Source: Clostridia bacterium (GTDB lineage: Bacteria > Bacillota_A > Clostridia > Christensenellales > Aristaeellaceae). Taken from it: a stretch of 64,000 bases of DNA. The stretch lies in NCBI GenBank assembly GCA_017517815.1, contig JAFWYA010000030.1:1-64000 (forward strand), written 5' to 3'. The notes below the pieces were generated by a model that was not told the DNA's origin, did no database searches, and saw nothing but the letters and a program-made list of their open reading frames with translations. The position numbers were made by a program, and so were the translations under genes. Below, piece by piece: positions 24,451-32,603 of the stretch; the stretch's first letter is position 1; each line of letters starts with the position of its first letter.

Positions 24451-26211
24451 ATGAAGAAGATTCTTGCTCTGGTCATGGCGCTGCTGATGATGCTGTCCAG
24501 CTTCGCCTATGCCGAAGGCATGACCCCCGGCACCTACGAAGTGGCTGCCAAGGGTTTCCACGGCGACGTGAAGCTCGCTGTGACCGTTGACGCTGAGAAG
24601 ATCACCGCCATCGAAGTGATCGAGCACAGCGAGACCGAAGGCATCGGCTCTGTGGCTCTGCCCCAGCTGGTTGAGGCCGTGCTGGCCAGCCAGACCATCG
24701 GCGTTGACTCCGTGGCCGGCGCCACCATCACCTCTGACGCCTTCAAGGCTGCTGTGACCGACGCTCTCACCCAGGCCGGTGCGGACATGGAAAAGATGAC
24801 CGCCGCCGTCGTCAAGGGCGAGCTGGTTGAAGAAGCCCTCGAGGCTGACATCGTTGTTGTGGGCGGCGGCGCTGCCGGTCTCACTGCTGGCATCAAGGCA
24901 CTGCAGAACGGCGCCAGCGTCATCCTGCTGGAAAAGACCGGCATGACCGGCGGTGCTTCCGCCATGGCCGGCGCCGGCACCAAGGCCACCGGCTCCAAGT
25001 GGTCCATCGAGTCCGGCAGCACCGAGACTGCTGAGGACTTCATCGCTCAGATCACCACCAACGGCCACAACAAGAACCATATGCCCACCGTTGAAAACTT
25101 CGCCAAGACCCTGGGCACCGCCTTTGACTGGCTGGTCGCTGAGGACGGCGCTGCTGTTCCCTACGTCAAGAAGGACGGCCCCTCTGCCTCTTTCTCCGGC
25201 GAAGGCCGCGGTGCTGGCGTTGTGAAGAACCTGACCGCCAAGTTTGAAGCTGAAGGCGGCAAGCTGATGCTGTCCACCCCCGCTACCGAGCTGATCATCG
25301 ACAACGGCGCTGTTGTGGGCGTGAAGGCTGAAGGCAACGGCAAGGCCTACACCATCAATGCCAAGGCGGTCATCCTGGCCACCGGCGGCTACGGCGCCAA
25401 CAAGGACCTGGTGCCCGACGAGTACGAAGTGTTCGTGTACGCCGGTCACGCCGGTGCTGAAGGCGACGCCATCAAGATGGTTGAGCCCCTCAACGCTGAC
25501 CTGATCTCCATGGAACTGATCAACACCCAGCCCAACTCCATGGTGCTGCCCAGCGGCCTGGGTCAGTACTGCAACCCCGGCGTGAGCAAGGCTTATGCTG
25601 CCGGCGGCTTCATGGTCAACCAGAACGGCGAGCGCTTCGTCAACGAAGTGGCCAGCGCCTGGGACATCATGCAGGAAATGAAGAAGAACGAGTTCCAGTT
25701 CCTGGTCATGGATCAGGCCGCTTTTGACGGCTTCAACGCCGGCATGACCGGTTCCAAGATCTACACCATGGAGCAGGTGGAAGAGTGGCTGAAGGACGAC
25801 TATGCCGGTCAGCCCGTGCTGAAGACCGCTGCTACCCTGGAAGAGCTGGCTGCCAAGCTGAACGTTCCCGCCGAGGCTGTGAAGGCTGCTGCTGAGAACT
25901 TCAACAAGGTTGCCGCCACCGAAGGCAAGGACGAATTCGGCCGCACCATCAAGGTTGCCCAGAACGCCGAAGGCCCCTACTACGCCATGCAGATGCACAT
26001 CCGTTACTACGCTTCTCTGGGCGGCCTGCACGTCAATGACTCCATGCAGGTCCTCAACACCAACCAGGAAGCCATCGCCAACCTGTACGCTGCCGGCGAA
26101 GTCATCGGCGGCCATCAGGGCGACGTGTACATGGGCGGCTGCCTGTTCGCCTACGCGATCTGCTCCGGCCACAACGCCGGTGCCGCGGCTTCTGCTGCCA
26201 TCGCTGAATAA
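24451..26211 (+). CDS. Exported FMN- and FAD-binding reductase (fumarate/urocanate reductase type)
   Basis: A 586-residue extracytoplasmic flavoprotein. A signal peptide ends near FAYAEG. Residues 28-115 form an FMN-binding domain with the flavin attachment block SVAGATITS, where ApbE-type enzymes attach FMN to Thr. From residue 130 an FAD-binding-2 domain begins with VVVGGGAAGLTAG, then VILLEKTGMTGGASAMAGAG. Such proteins reduce fumarate, urocanate, cinnamates or similar enoates as terminal electron acceptors; the substrate is unknown. The heavy use of GCC/AAG/CTG codons suggests high expression. GAGGAAAT precedes the ATG. The TetR gene follows. Confidence 0.85.
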   Translation: MKKILALVMALLMMLSSFAYAEGMTPGTYEVAAKGFHGDVKLAVTVDAEKITAIEVIEHSETEGIGSVALPQLVEAVLASQTIGVDSVAGATITSDAFKAAVTDALTQAGADMEKMTAAVVKGELVEEALEADIVVVGGGAAGLTAGIKALQNGASVILLEKTGMTGGASAMAGAGTKATGSKWSIESGSTETAEDFIAQITTNGHNKNHMPTVENFAKTLGTAFDWLVAEDGAAVPYVKKDGPSASFSGEGRGAGVVKNLTAKFEAEGGKLMLSTPATELIIDNGAVVGVKAEGNGKAYTINAKAVILATGGYGANKDLVPDEYEVFVYAGHAGAEGDAIKMVEPLNADLISMELINTQPNSMVLPSGLGQYCNPGVSKAYAAGGFMVNQNGERFVNEVASAWDIMQEMKKNEFQFLVMDQAAFDGFNAGMTGSKIYTMEQVEEWLKDDYAGQPVLKTAATLEELAAKLNVPAEAVKAAAENFNKVAATEGKDEFGRTIKVAQNAEGPYYAMQMHIRYYASLGGLHVNDSMQVLNTNQEAIANLYAAGEVIGGHQGDVYMGGCLFAYAICSGHNAGAAASAAIAE

Positions 26212-26228
26212 TCTTGGATCCTTTACAG

Positions 26229-26257
26229 GCCGGGGCGCGCACCGCGCTCCGGCTTTT
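26229..26257 (+). terminator. Terminator of the flavoprotein gene
   Basis: An 11-bp GC-rich stem (GCCGGGGCGCG with CGCGCTCCGGC) around CAC is followed by TTTT. It ends five bases before the TetR promoter. Confidence 0.8.
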
Positions 26258-26261
26258 CAAT

Positions 26262-26290
26262 TTGACAAAAAACACCATCGCCGATATAAT
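26262..26290 (+). promoter_or_regulatory. Consensus promoter giving a leaderless transcript
   Basis: TTGACA, 17 bases, TATAAT: both hexamers match consensus fully. The ATG of the TetR gene begins seven bases after TATAAT, where transcription is expected to start, and no ribosome site lies between. Confidence 0.8.
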
Positions 26291-26296
26291 AACCCC

Positions 26297-26848
26297 ATGG
26301 ATAAGAAGGAATTGATCCTCTGTGAAGCGGAAAAGCTTTTTGCAGAGAAAGGGTACTATGGTCTGGGCCTGAGCGAACTGCTCGCCCGCTGCGGCATTCC
26401 AAAGGGCAGCTTCTATTATTATTTTCCTGACGGCAAGATCCAGCTTATTCAGGAGGTGCTGGAATACAGCTATCAGCGTATGCGCGGAAGCATCGCCCGA
26501 TGGATGGAGGAAGAAGCTTCAGCTGTTTCGGCCTTCTCCCGCATGGCGGACCGGCTGACCGGAGGCGTGCGGGAAAAGCGGCACATGTCGTCAATGCTGC
26601 TTTCCATGATCGCGATCGAATCGGTTTATCTGGACGAGCGCGTCAACGCGACCTGCAGGCACATCTACTGCGACTGGCAGTGTTTTTACGCTCAGCAGCT
26701 GCAGCGCTTCGGCGTGCCGGAGCAGGAAAGCGAGCGCAAGGCGCAGGCGGTGTTTGCGCTGATCCACGGTTCGCTCATCTCGTCATGGATCAAGCAGGAC
26801 CCGCACGATCTGCAATTGGCCAAAGAATCTTTAAAGGACATTCTTTAA
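26297..26848 (+). CDS. TetR-family repressor, LmrA/YxaF-like
   Basis: A 183-residue regulator. The N-terminal helix-turn-helix contains AEKLFAEKGYYGLGLSELLARCGIPKGSFYYYFPDGK, whose IPKGSFYYYFPDGK block is characteristic of the LmrA/YxaF branch. The C-terminal ligand-binding part is helical with Cys residues near 118-125. The start is fixed by the domain: no upstream in-frame alternative in sensible position exists, and the mRNA appears leaderless. It probably represses the flavoprotein gene through the TAGAC palindrome at 24399; no such site is seen at its own promoter. Confidence 0.85.
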   Translation: MDKKELILCEAEKLFAEKGYYGLGLSELLARCGIPKGSFYYYFPDGKIQLIQEVLEYSYQRMRGSIARWMEEEASAVSAFSRMADRLTGGVREKRHMSSMLLSMIAIESVYLDERVNATCRHIYCDWQCFYAQQLQRFGVPEQESERKAQAVFALIHGSLISSWIKQDPHDLQLAKESLKDIL

Positions 26849-26875
26849 CAGCCTGCATTTTACAGGCTGTTTTTT
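26847..26875 (+). terminator. Terminator of the TetR gene
   Basis: AACAGCCTG pairs with CAGGCTGTT and is followed by a run of T. The stem begins within the stop codon. Confidence 0.85.
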
Positions 26876-26911
26876 AAATGCGGTTTCTTTTGGGGATGTT
26901 ACGAAAGGTTC

Positions 26912-26939
26912 TTGCATTTGCTTTTCGGGAGAGTATAAT
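26912..26939 (+). promoter_or_regulatory. Promoter of the MATE exporter
   Basis: TTGCAT and TATAAT are separated by 16 bases; the ATG follows 38 bases later behind GGGAGGAAG. Confidence 0.6.
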
Positions 26940-26977
26940 ACGGATGGAAACCCAACTTTCGCCATACGGGAGGAAGT

Positions 26978-28315
26978 ATGAAGAACCCTAAAGTACGCAG
27001 CATGACGCAGGGAAATCCCACTGCGCTGCTGGCGATGTTTGCCCTGCCGATGCTTATCGGCAACCTGTTTCAGCAGGCCTACAATCTGGCGGATTCAGTG
27101 GTTGTTGGGCAGTTTATAGGCGCGTCGGCGCTGGCAGCCATCGGCGCCACGTCGTCGGTGACATTTTTATTTTTTTCCATCTGCAACGGCATCAGCTCCG
27201 GCTGCGGCATTGTGACGTCACAGCTTTTTGGCGCGGGCGATCCGGTGCGTACCAAGCGGGCGGTTGCCAATTCAGCCTATGTGATGATGGCGGCAGCGGT
27301 CGTGATGGGTGCTGTGGCCTATGCGGCGTCGCCCATGGCGCTGCGGCTGATGGGAACCCCTGAGGACATTCTGCCTGATGCGATTCTGTACATGCGCATG
27401 AGCTGCATCGGCGTGCCGCTGGTGGGCGTGTACAACTATACGGCGTCCATGCTGCGCGCGCTGGGCGACTCCAGAACGCCGCTGTATTTTCTGATCTTCG
27501 CATGCTTTTTGAACATTGTACTGGATTTGCTGTTTGTGTGCGTGTTCGGCATGGCGGTATTCGGCGCGGCGCTGGCTACGATCATTGCGCAGATGGTGGC
27601 GGGCGTGGGCGGACTGGTGTATGTGCTGAGAAACAACCCCTATTTCATGCTGCGCCGTCAGGATTTCAAGCCTGACAGGGCCATTATTTTCAAGTCTGTC
27701 AAGCTGGGCCTGCCCATTGCGATGCAGTGGTCGCTGATCGCTGTTTCCACCACAGCGCTGCAGTCGTTTGTCAATGGGTTTGGTACGGCGGCTGTGGCGG
27801 CGTACACGGCCCTTTCCCGCATCGAGCAGCTGGTGCATCAGCCTTACGGATCGCTGAATGCGGCGCTGGCCACCTATGCAGGTCAGAACTACGGCGCTGG
27901 GCGCATGGATCGCGTCAAGCTGGGCCTGAAGCACAGCCTGCTGCTTTCCGGTGCGTTCACGGTGCTGATTTTTGCTGTGATGCAGCTGTTTGGCGATGCG
28001 ATCGTGTCAATGTTCGTAAGCGACCCCGAGGTCATCCGCCTGGGCAGCGAGGGGCTCAGACTGACCAGCTGGTTCTATGTGTCGCTGGCGCTCATATACA
28101 TGACGCGCGGAGTGCTCAACGGTGTGGGCGACGCGCTGTTTTCGCTCATCAACGGCAGTGTGGAAGTTGCCTGCCGCGTGGCTATGCCGCCGCTGCTGAT
28201 GCTGATTCCCGCGATGGGCGTGGAAAGCATCTGGTGGGTCACGGGGCTTACATGGCTGGTAAGCGCGGTGTTCTGCCTGCTGAGATATGACCGGTGGAAA
28301 CGGAAAAAAGCATAA
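26978..28315 (+). CDS. MATE-family multidrug/cation antiporter
   Basis: A 445-residue membrane protein with 12 predicted segments in two related halves. The opening GNPTALLAMFALPMLIGNLFQQAYNLADSVVVGQFIG is the usual MatE start, repeated in weaker form from KLGLPIAMQWSLIAVSTTALQSFVNGFG. It exports drugs or metabolites in exchange for Na+ or H+. It is a single gene under its own promoter; the TetR gene lies just upstream but is separated by a terminator. The stop codon is inside the following hairpin. Confidence 0.9.
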   Translation: MKNPKVRSMTQGNPTALLAMFALPMLIGNLFQQAYNLADSVVVGQFIGASALAAIGATSSVTFLFFSICNGISSGCGIVTSQLFGAGDPVRTKRAVANSAYVMMAAAVVMGAVAYAASPMALRLMGTPEDILPDAILYMRMSCIGVPLVGVYNYTASMLRALGDSRTPLYFLIFACFLNIVLDLLFVCVFGMAVFGAALATIIAQMVAGVGGLVYVLRNNPYFMLRRQDFKPDRAIIFKSVKLGLPIAMQWSLIAVSTTALQSFVNGFGTAAVAAYTALSRIEQLVHQPYGSLNAALATYAGQNYGAGRMDRVKLGLKHSLLLSGAFTVLIFAVMQLFGDAIVSMFVSDPEVIRLGSEGLRLTSWFYVSLALIYMTRGVLNGVGDALFSLINGSVEVACRVAMPPLLMLIPAMGVESIWWVTGLTWLVSAVFCLLRYDRWKRKKA

Positions 28316-28352
28316 GAAAAAGGCCTGCTTTTCGCAGGCCTTTTTCTTATGC
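28310..28352. terminator. Shared bidirectional terminator
   Basis: A perfect 19-bp stem around TTTTC contains an A5/T5 tract on each arm. The stop codons of both convergent genes (28313-28315 on +, 28347-28349 on -) lie within it. Confidence 0.9.
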
Positions 28353-28931
28353 TTCCAGTTCACTGAGAATCGTCGTGATCGGTTCATCGTTTTCCCACCA
28401 CTGCACGATGCAGTAATAGGAGGCGGGCTGGCCTTCGTAAGGCACGATGCTGACCTCGGAATTGCTGGTGTCGATATACAGCTGCGAATCCGCCATGGAA
28501 TAGGTTTTGCCGTTAAAAACCACTTCAAAGTCGCCCAGCGGAATGACGCAGCCGATGCAGTGACCGGTTACCACCTCAACAGGGCTGTCAACAAGGAACT
28601 TGGGGAACGCCCAGTCCAGCGTGGCTTCGGTAACGGCGTTTTGCTGCATGCAGCGTCCGGTCATGCCGCAGCCAAGCAGCATCACCTGTGTGGCTTCGTC
28701 AGCCGTCAGGATTACGTCGCCGATAAAGAAGCAGTTGGCAAAGATGATTTTGGCATTGTCGCCGCTGACGGTGACATCGCCGTCGAAGATGAGGTTTTCG
28801 AAATACAGCTGATCACCCTCGGCCAGCTCGAAGGCATACTGATCGGACACAGTACGGACTTCCTGAGCAAAGGCGCAGGTACAGCTGAGCAGCATTGTGA
28901 TAAAAAGGAGAATTGCGAAGCCTTTTTTCAT
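28347..28931 (-). CDS. Secreted protein of unknown function with Cys residues
   Basis: A 194-residue protein with a signal peptide ending TCAFA-QE. The first mature half has short beta strands (LYFENLIFDGDVTVSGDNAKIIFANCFFIGDV split by turns) that read like a right-handed beta-helix, followed by a Cys-rich part (GCGMTGRC, GHCIGC). No family recognised. The ribosome site is weak (GTGAGTG). It is a single gene on the minus strand. Confidence 0.65.
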   Translation of the reverse strand: MKKGFAILLFITMLLSCTCAFAQEVRTVSDQYAFELAEGDQLYFENLIFDGDVTVSGDNAKIIFANCFFIGDVILTADEATQVMLLGCGMTGRCMQQNAVTEATLDWAFPKFLVDSPVEVVTGHCIGCVIPLGDFEVVFNGKTYSMADSQLYIDTSNSEVSIVPYEGQPASYYCIVQWWENDEPITTILSELEA

Positions 28932-29019
28932 GGTGATTCACTCACTTTCATTTGGTTTCAGTATGATTCTGACTTAATCATAGCATAAATGGAAGAGTCT
29001 GGCAACAGGAAAACATAGC

Positions 29020-29048
29020 TTGAATTGAAGTGATAATCATGGTAAAAT
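29020..29048 (+). promoter_or_regulatory. Probable promoter of exopolysaccharide cluster B
   Basis: TTGAAT and TAAAAT are spaced by 17 bases, 65 bases before the first gene. The sequence between is AT-rich with no riboswitch-like fold recognised. Confidence 0.5.
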
Positions 29049-29112
29049 TTATTAGACTATATCATTATGGAATCGTCTGCCCGTTGCTTGATTTGAAAAG
29101 GAGGTGTGGGCA

Positions 29113-30558
29113 ATGTACAAAAGAGCACAGCAGGGCTGGGCAAAGCACCTGGATTTTATGCTGCTGGATGTGCTGTGCCTGCATCTGGCCTTTTGGATGG
29201 CTTACGTCATTCGCCATGGCATGGGTGTTTCGCCATATGCTGTCAGTCCCTACCGCGGGCTTGTCGTGGTGATGACGGTAGCAGACCTGTGCGCCGCTAT
29301 TCTGTTTGACTCCATGAAGCAGGTACTCAGGCGCGGCTGGTATATTGAACTGGCGCAGACGGTGAAGCATTCGGCGCTGGTATTTGGCATTTTGGTTATC
29401 TATATGTTCTCGCTGCAGACCAGTGTGGAATACTCCCGTATTGTGCTGTATTTGACCCTTGGACTGCATATCGTATTCGGTTTTGCCGTCAGGGTTTTGT
29501 GGAAGAAGTGGCTGCGGCGCAAAGGCGGGCTGGTCCATCAGCGGGCTATGCTGGTGGTTGCGGATGAGGCTACCGCAGAAAGCGTGATTGGCAGCCTGAG
29601 GGAACGCACTGATGAAGCGTACCGTATTACGGGGGTTGTCATCCCCGGTGTGGAGAATGGCAGCGTGCTGAATGTGCCGGTTGCCTGCAGCGTTTCTGAA
29701 GCGGCAGGCTACATCTGTCGTGAATGGGTGGATGAGGTGCTTTTCGCTATTGACCAGCCCACACCTGAAACGGAAAAACTGCTCTCCCAGTGCCGTGAAA
29801 TGGGTGTGGTGATCCATGAAGTGCTGGAACTGCAGAACGAGGCCGGCCACCATCGTTTTCTGGAAAAAATAGGTTCTTATCAGGTGCTGACCAGCAGCGT
29901 GAACTTCGCCACGCCCATGCAGGCGACGCTGAAGCGGCTGATGGACATTTTTGGTTCTATTGCAGGGCTGCTGCTGACGGGCATTGTCGCTTTGTGGATC
30001 GGCCCCAAAATCAAAAAAGAGTCTCCCGGCCCTATCTTTTTTACGCAGGAACGTGTGGGCAAAAACGGCAAGCGTTTCCGCATGGTAAAATTCCGCAGCA
30101 TGCATCTGGACGCCGAGGAGCGAAAGCAGGCTTTGCAAAGCCAGAATCGTATATCTGACGGCATGATGTTCAAGCTGGATTTTGATCCGCGTATCATCGG
30201 CAACGAGATTTTACCCGACGGAAGCACAAAGACCGGCATTGGCGATTTTATCCGCCGGACCAGTCTGGATGAGTTTCCGCAGTTTTGGAATGTGCTCAAA
30301 GGGGATATGAGCCTGGTAGGTACCCGTCCGCCCACGGTGGACGAGTGGGAAAAGTACGAGCTGCATCACCGCGCAAGGCTGGCCACCAAGCCCGGCATCA
30401 CCGGCATGTGGCAGGTGAGCGGCCGCAGCCAGATCACCGATTTTGAAGAAGTGGTCAAGCTGGATACGCAATACATTTACAACTGGTCGATGGGTCTGGA
30501 TCTGCGCATTTTGCTGCAGACCATCAAGAGTGTTCTTGGCAGGGACGGCGCGCTTTGA
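29113..30558 (+). CDS. Polyprenyl-phosphate sugar-1-phosphate transferase (WbaP/CpsE-like)
   Basis: A 481-residue membrane enzyme that starts the polymer by moving a sugar phosphate from a nucleotide sugar to undecaprenyl phosphate. Four N-terminal membrane helices (to about residue 120) and a Rossmann-like middle precede the catalytic domain: KRLMDIFGSIAGL re-entrant helix near 278, KFRSMHLDAEE, SLDEFPQFWNVLKGDMSLVGTRPP and KPGITGMWQVSGRS. The ATG at 29113 has GGAGG at the right distance; an in-frame GTG at 29104 is inside that site. First gene of cluster B. Confidence 0.9.
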   Translation: MYKRAQQGWAKHLDFMLLDVLCLHLAFWMAYVIRHGMGVSPYAVSPYRGLVVVMTVADLCAAILFDSMKQVLRRGWYIELAQTVKHSALVFGILVIYMFSLQTSVEYSRIVLYLTLGLHIVFGFAVRVLWKKWLRRKGGLVHQRAMLVVADEATAESVIGSLRERTDEAYRITGVVIPGVENGSVLNVPVACSVSEAAGYICREWVDEVLFAIDQPTPETEKLLSQCREMGVVIHEVLELQNEAGHHRFLEKIGSYQVLTSSVNFATPMQATLKRLMDIFGSIAGLLLTGIVALWIGPKIKKESPGPIFFTQERVGKNGKRFRMVKFRSMHLDAEERKQALQSQNRISDGMMFKLDFDPRIIGNEILPDGSTKTGIGDFIRRTSLDEFPQFWNVLKGDMSLVGTRPPTVDEWEKYELHHRARLATKPGITGMWQVSGRSQITDFEEVVKLDTQYIYNWSMGLDLRILLQTIKSVLGRDGAL

Positions 30559-30584
30559 CCCGATCAGATACTGGAGGCGGCGGC

Positions 30585-31340
30585 ATGAAGGCTGGAGAAT
30601 GGCAGATACCCACATGCAGCATCATGGGCGTAAATATTGCAGCGATCGATATGCAGCAGCTGCTGAATTTTACCCACAAGCATGTGAAAGAACTCAGCGG
30701 CCGGTACATTTGTGTGTCGAACGTGCACACCACCGTAACAGCCTATGATGACGAGAGTTACCGCACGGTTCAGAACAACGCCGTTCTGGCCATCCCGGAC
30801 GGCGGACCGCTGTCGTCTGTGGGGCGCAAGCGAGGTTTCCCCGCCATGCAGCGCACGACCGGTCCTGAGTATATGGAAAAAATTCTGGCTGCTTCGGCTG
30901 AGTATGGTTATCGGCACTACTTTTACGGCAGCACCGATGAAACGCTCAGACGGATGTGCGAAAAGCTGCGTGAGCGCTATCCCGGATTGCAGATCGCAGG
31001 CGCGTACAGTCCGCCCTTCAGGCCTCTGACGGCTGAAGAGGATGCAGCGGCGATCAGCCGTATCAACGACGCGCAGGCTGATTTTGTGTGGGTGGGTCTT
31101 GGCGCACCCAAGCAGGAACGCTGGATGGCACAGCATGAAGGGCAGCTGCACGGTCTGATGGTGGGCGTGGGCGCCGGTTTTGATTACTTTGCCGGCAATA
31201 TTAAACGTGCACCGCAGTGGATGCAGCGGTGCAATCTGGAGTGGCTGTACCGGCTGCTGCAGGATCCCAAGAGGCTGTTTAAGAGGTATTTGTATACCAA
31301 TGTGAAGTTTATCTGGAAGGCGTGCATCAAGGGTAAATGA
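30585..31340 (+). CDS. WecB/TagA/CpsF-family glycosyltransferase (GT26)
   Basis: A 251-residue enzyme adding an N-acetylmannosamine-type sugar to the lipid-linked first sugar. Motifs are ICVSNVHTTVTAYDD (catalytic loop region), AIPDGGPLSSVGRKRGFP, RTTGPEYMEKIL, FYGSTDETLRRM and WVGLGAPKQERWM near residue 165. ACTGGAGG precedes the ATG at 30585; reading from the upstream TTG would overlap the transferase stop but lacks support. It is the likely second step of cluster B. Confidence 0.9.
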   Translation: MKAGEWQIPTCSIMGVNIAAIDMQQLLNFTHKHVKELSGRYICVSNVHTTVTAYDDESYRTVQNNAVLAIPDGGPLSSVGRKRGFPAMQRTTGPEYMEKILAASAEYGYRHYFYGSTDETLRRMCEKLRERYPGLQIAGAYSPPFRPLTAEEDAAAISRINDAQADFVWVGLGAPKQERWMAQHEGQLHGLMVGVGAGFDYFAGNIKRAPQWMQRCNLEWLYRLLQDPKRLFKRYLYTNVKFIWKACIKGK

Positions 31341-31369
31341 TTGCAGGCCGGAACCGGAGGCGTTTATAG

Positions 31370-32548
31370 ATGGAAAAAGCCAAAATACTGATTGTGCATA
31401 ACCAGTACAAACTGGCCGGCGGCGAAGATACCGTTGCGCAAAACGAAGGTGAACTTCTGCAAAGCCACGGTCATGAGGTTCATTACTATATCCGCAGAAA
31501 TGAAGAAATCGGCAGGATGAATCTGTTTGGCAAAATCAAACTTGCCTGCTGCACCTTCTTTTCCTGGCGCTCCTATCGTGAAATCGACCGGATCATCCGC
31601 CAAAATCAGATTGATGTGGTTCATGTACACAATACGGTGCCGCTGGTCAGCTGCGCTGTCTATTATGCGGCCAAAAAGAATGGATGTACCCTTGTACAGT
31701 CCATTCATAACATGCGCATGCTGTGTCCGACAGGCCTGATGATCCGCGAGGATCGTGTGTGTGAAGACTGCGTAAAAAAAGGTCTGCATTGTGCCGTGAA
31801 GTACGGCTGCTACCATGGCTCAAAGCAGGAAAGCGCGGTGCTGGCAGGATCGATCGCATTTCACAGGATGATTGGCACCTATCGCAAGGTGGATGCTTAC
31901 CTGGTTACCACGGAATTTAACCGAAAGCTACTGGAACAGGTGGTTCCGGCGGAAAAGATCTACTGGAAGCCTTATTATTCTGATAGTGAGACTAAGTCTC
32001 CCGAGGGGAAAACCAGAGACTATTTTATTTATATTTCCCGTCTTGAGCATTTGAAGGGAATTCAGGTCGCCTTGGAAGCTTTTCGAAAACTTCCCAACGA
32101 AAAACTGGTCGTGCTTGGAGTGGGTCCTGACGAGGAAAAAGCGCACCGTTATGTACAGCAGCACAAGATGTCAAATGTAACGTTTCTTGGGTTTAAAGCC
32201 AAAAAAGAAATGGTGGAGCTGCTGTATAACGCCAAAGCACTGGTTTTTCCAACACAATGGTACGAAGGTTACCCCATGACGATTGTAGAGAGTCTGGCGG
32301 TAGGAACACCGATTATCGGCAGTGATATCGGCAATGTTGGAACGATTGTAAAGAATCATGTGAACGGATTGACGTTTGCTTACAACGATCCCGCAGATTT
32401 GGCTGAAAAGGTACAGTATCTGGCCAGCCATCAGGAAGAGGCCAGACAACTTGAGGCAGGAGCACAGAATACATTTGTCAACGAGCATTTGCCGCAGAAG
32501 GTCTATGAACAAACGATCTCTGTTTACGAAAAATGCCGTTCCAACTGA
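31370..32548 (+). CDS. Glycosyltransferase family 4 with N-terminal Cys cluster
   Basis: A 392-residue GT-B enzyme. The N-terminal domain contains LVHNQYKLAGGEDTV-like ILIVHNQYKLAGGED, and an unusual Cys-rich insert (MLCPTGLMIREDRVCEDCV and GLHCAVKYGCYHG, residues 121-150) found in a subset of capsule GT4 enzymes. The donor domain has YISRLEHLKGIQVALEAF near residue 222 and the E-x7-E block FPTQWYEGYPMTIVESLAVG near residue 290. CGGAGGCG precedes the ATG. Specificity unknown. Confidence 0.85.
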   Translation: MEKAKILIVHNQYKLAGGEDTVAQNEGELLQSHGHEVHYYIRRNEEIGRMNLFGKIKLACCTFFSWRSYREIDRIIRQNQIDVVHVHNTVPLVSCAVYYAAKKNGCTLVQSIHNMRMLCPTGLMIREDRVCEDCVKKGLHCAVKYGCYHGSKQESAVLAGSIAFHRMIGTYRKVDAYLVTTEFNRKLLEQVVPAEKIYWKPYYSDSETKSPEGKTRDYFIYISRLEHLKGIQVALEAFRKLPNEKLVVLGVGPDEEKAHRYVQQHKMSNVTFLGFKAKKEMVELLYNAKALVFPTQWYEGYPMTIVESLAVGTPIIGSDIGNVGTIVKNHVNGLTFAYNDPADLAEKVQYLASHQEEARQLEAGAQNTFVNEHLPQKVYEQTISVYEKCRSN

Positions 32549-32603
32549 AATGGATCCTGTAAAGGATTGAATGATCAGGGATGCAAGCGAGGCAAAGGAT
32601 TTT

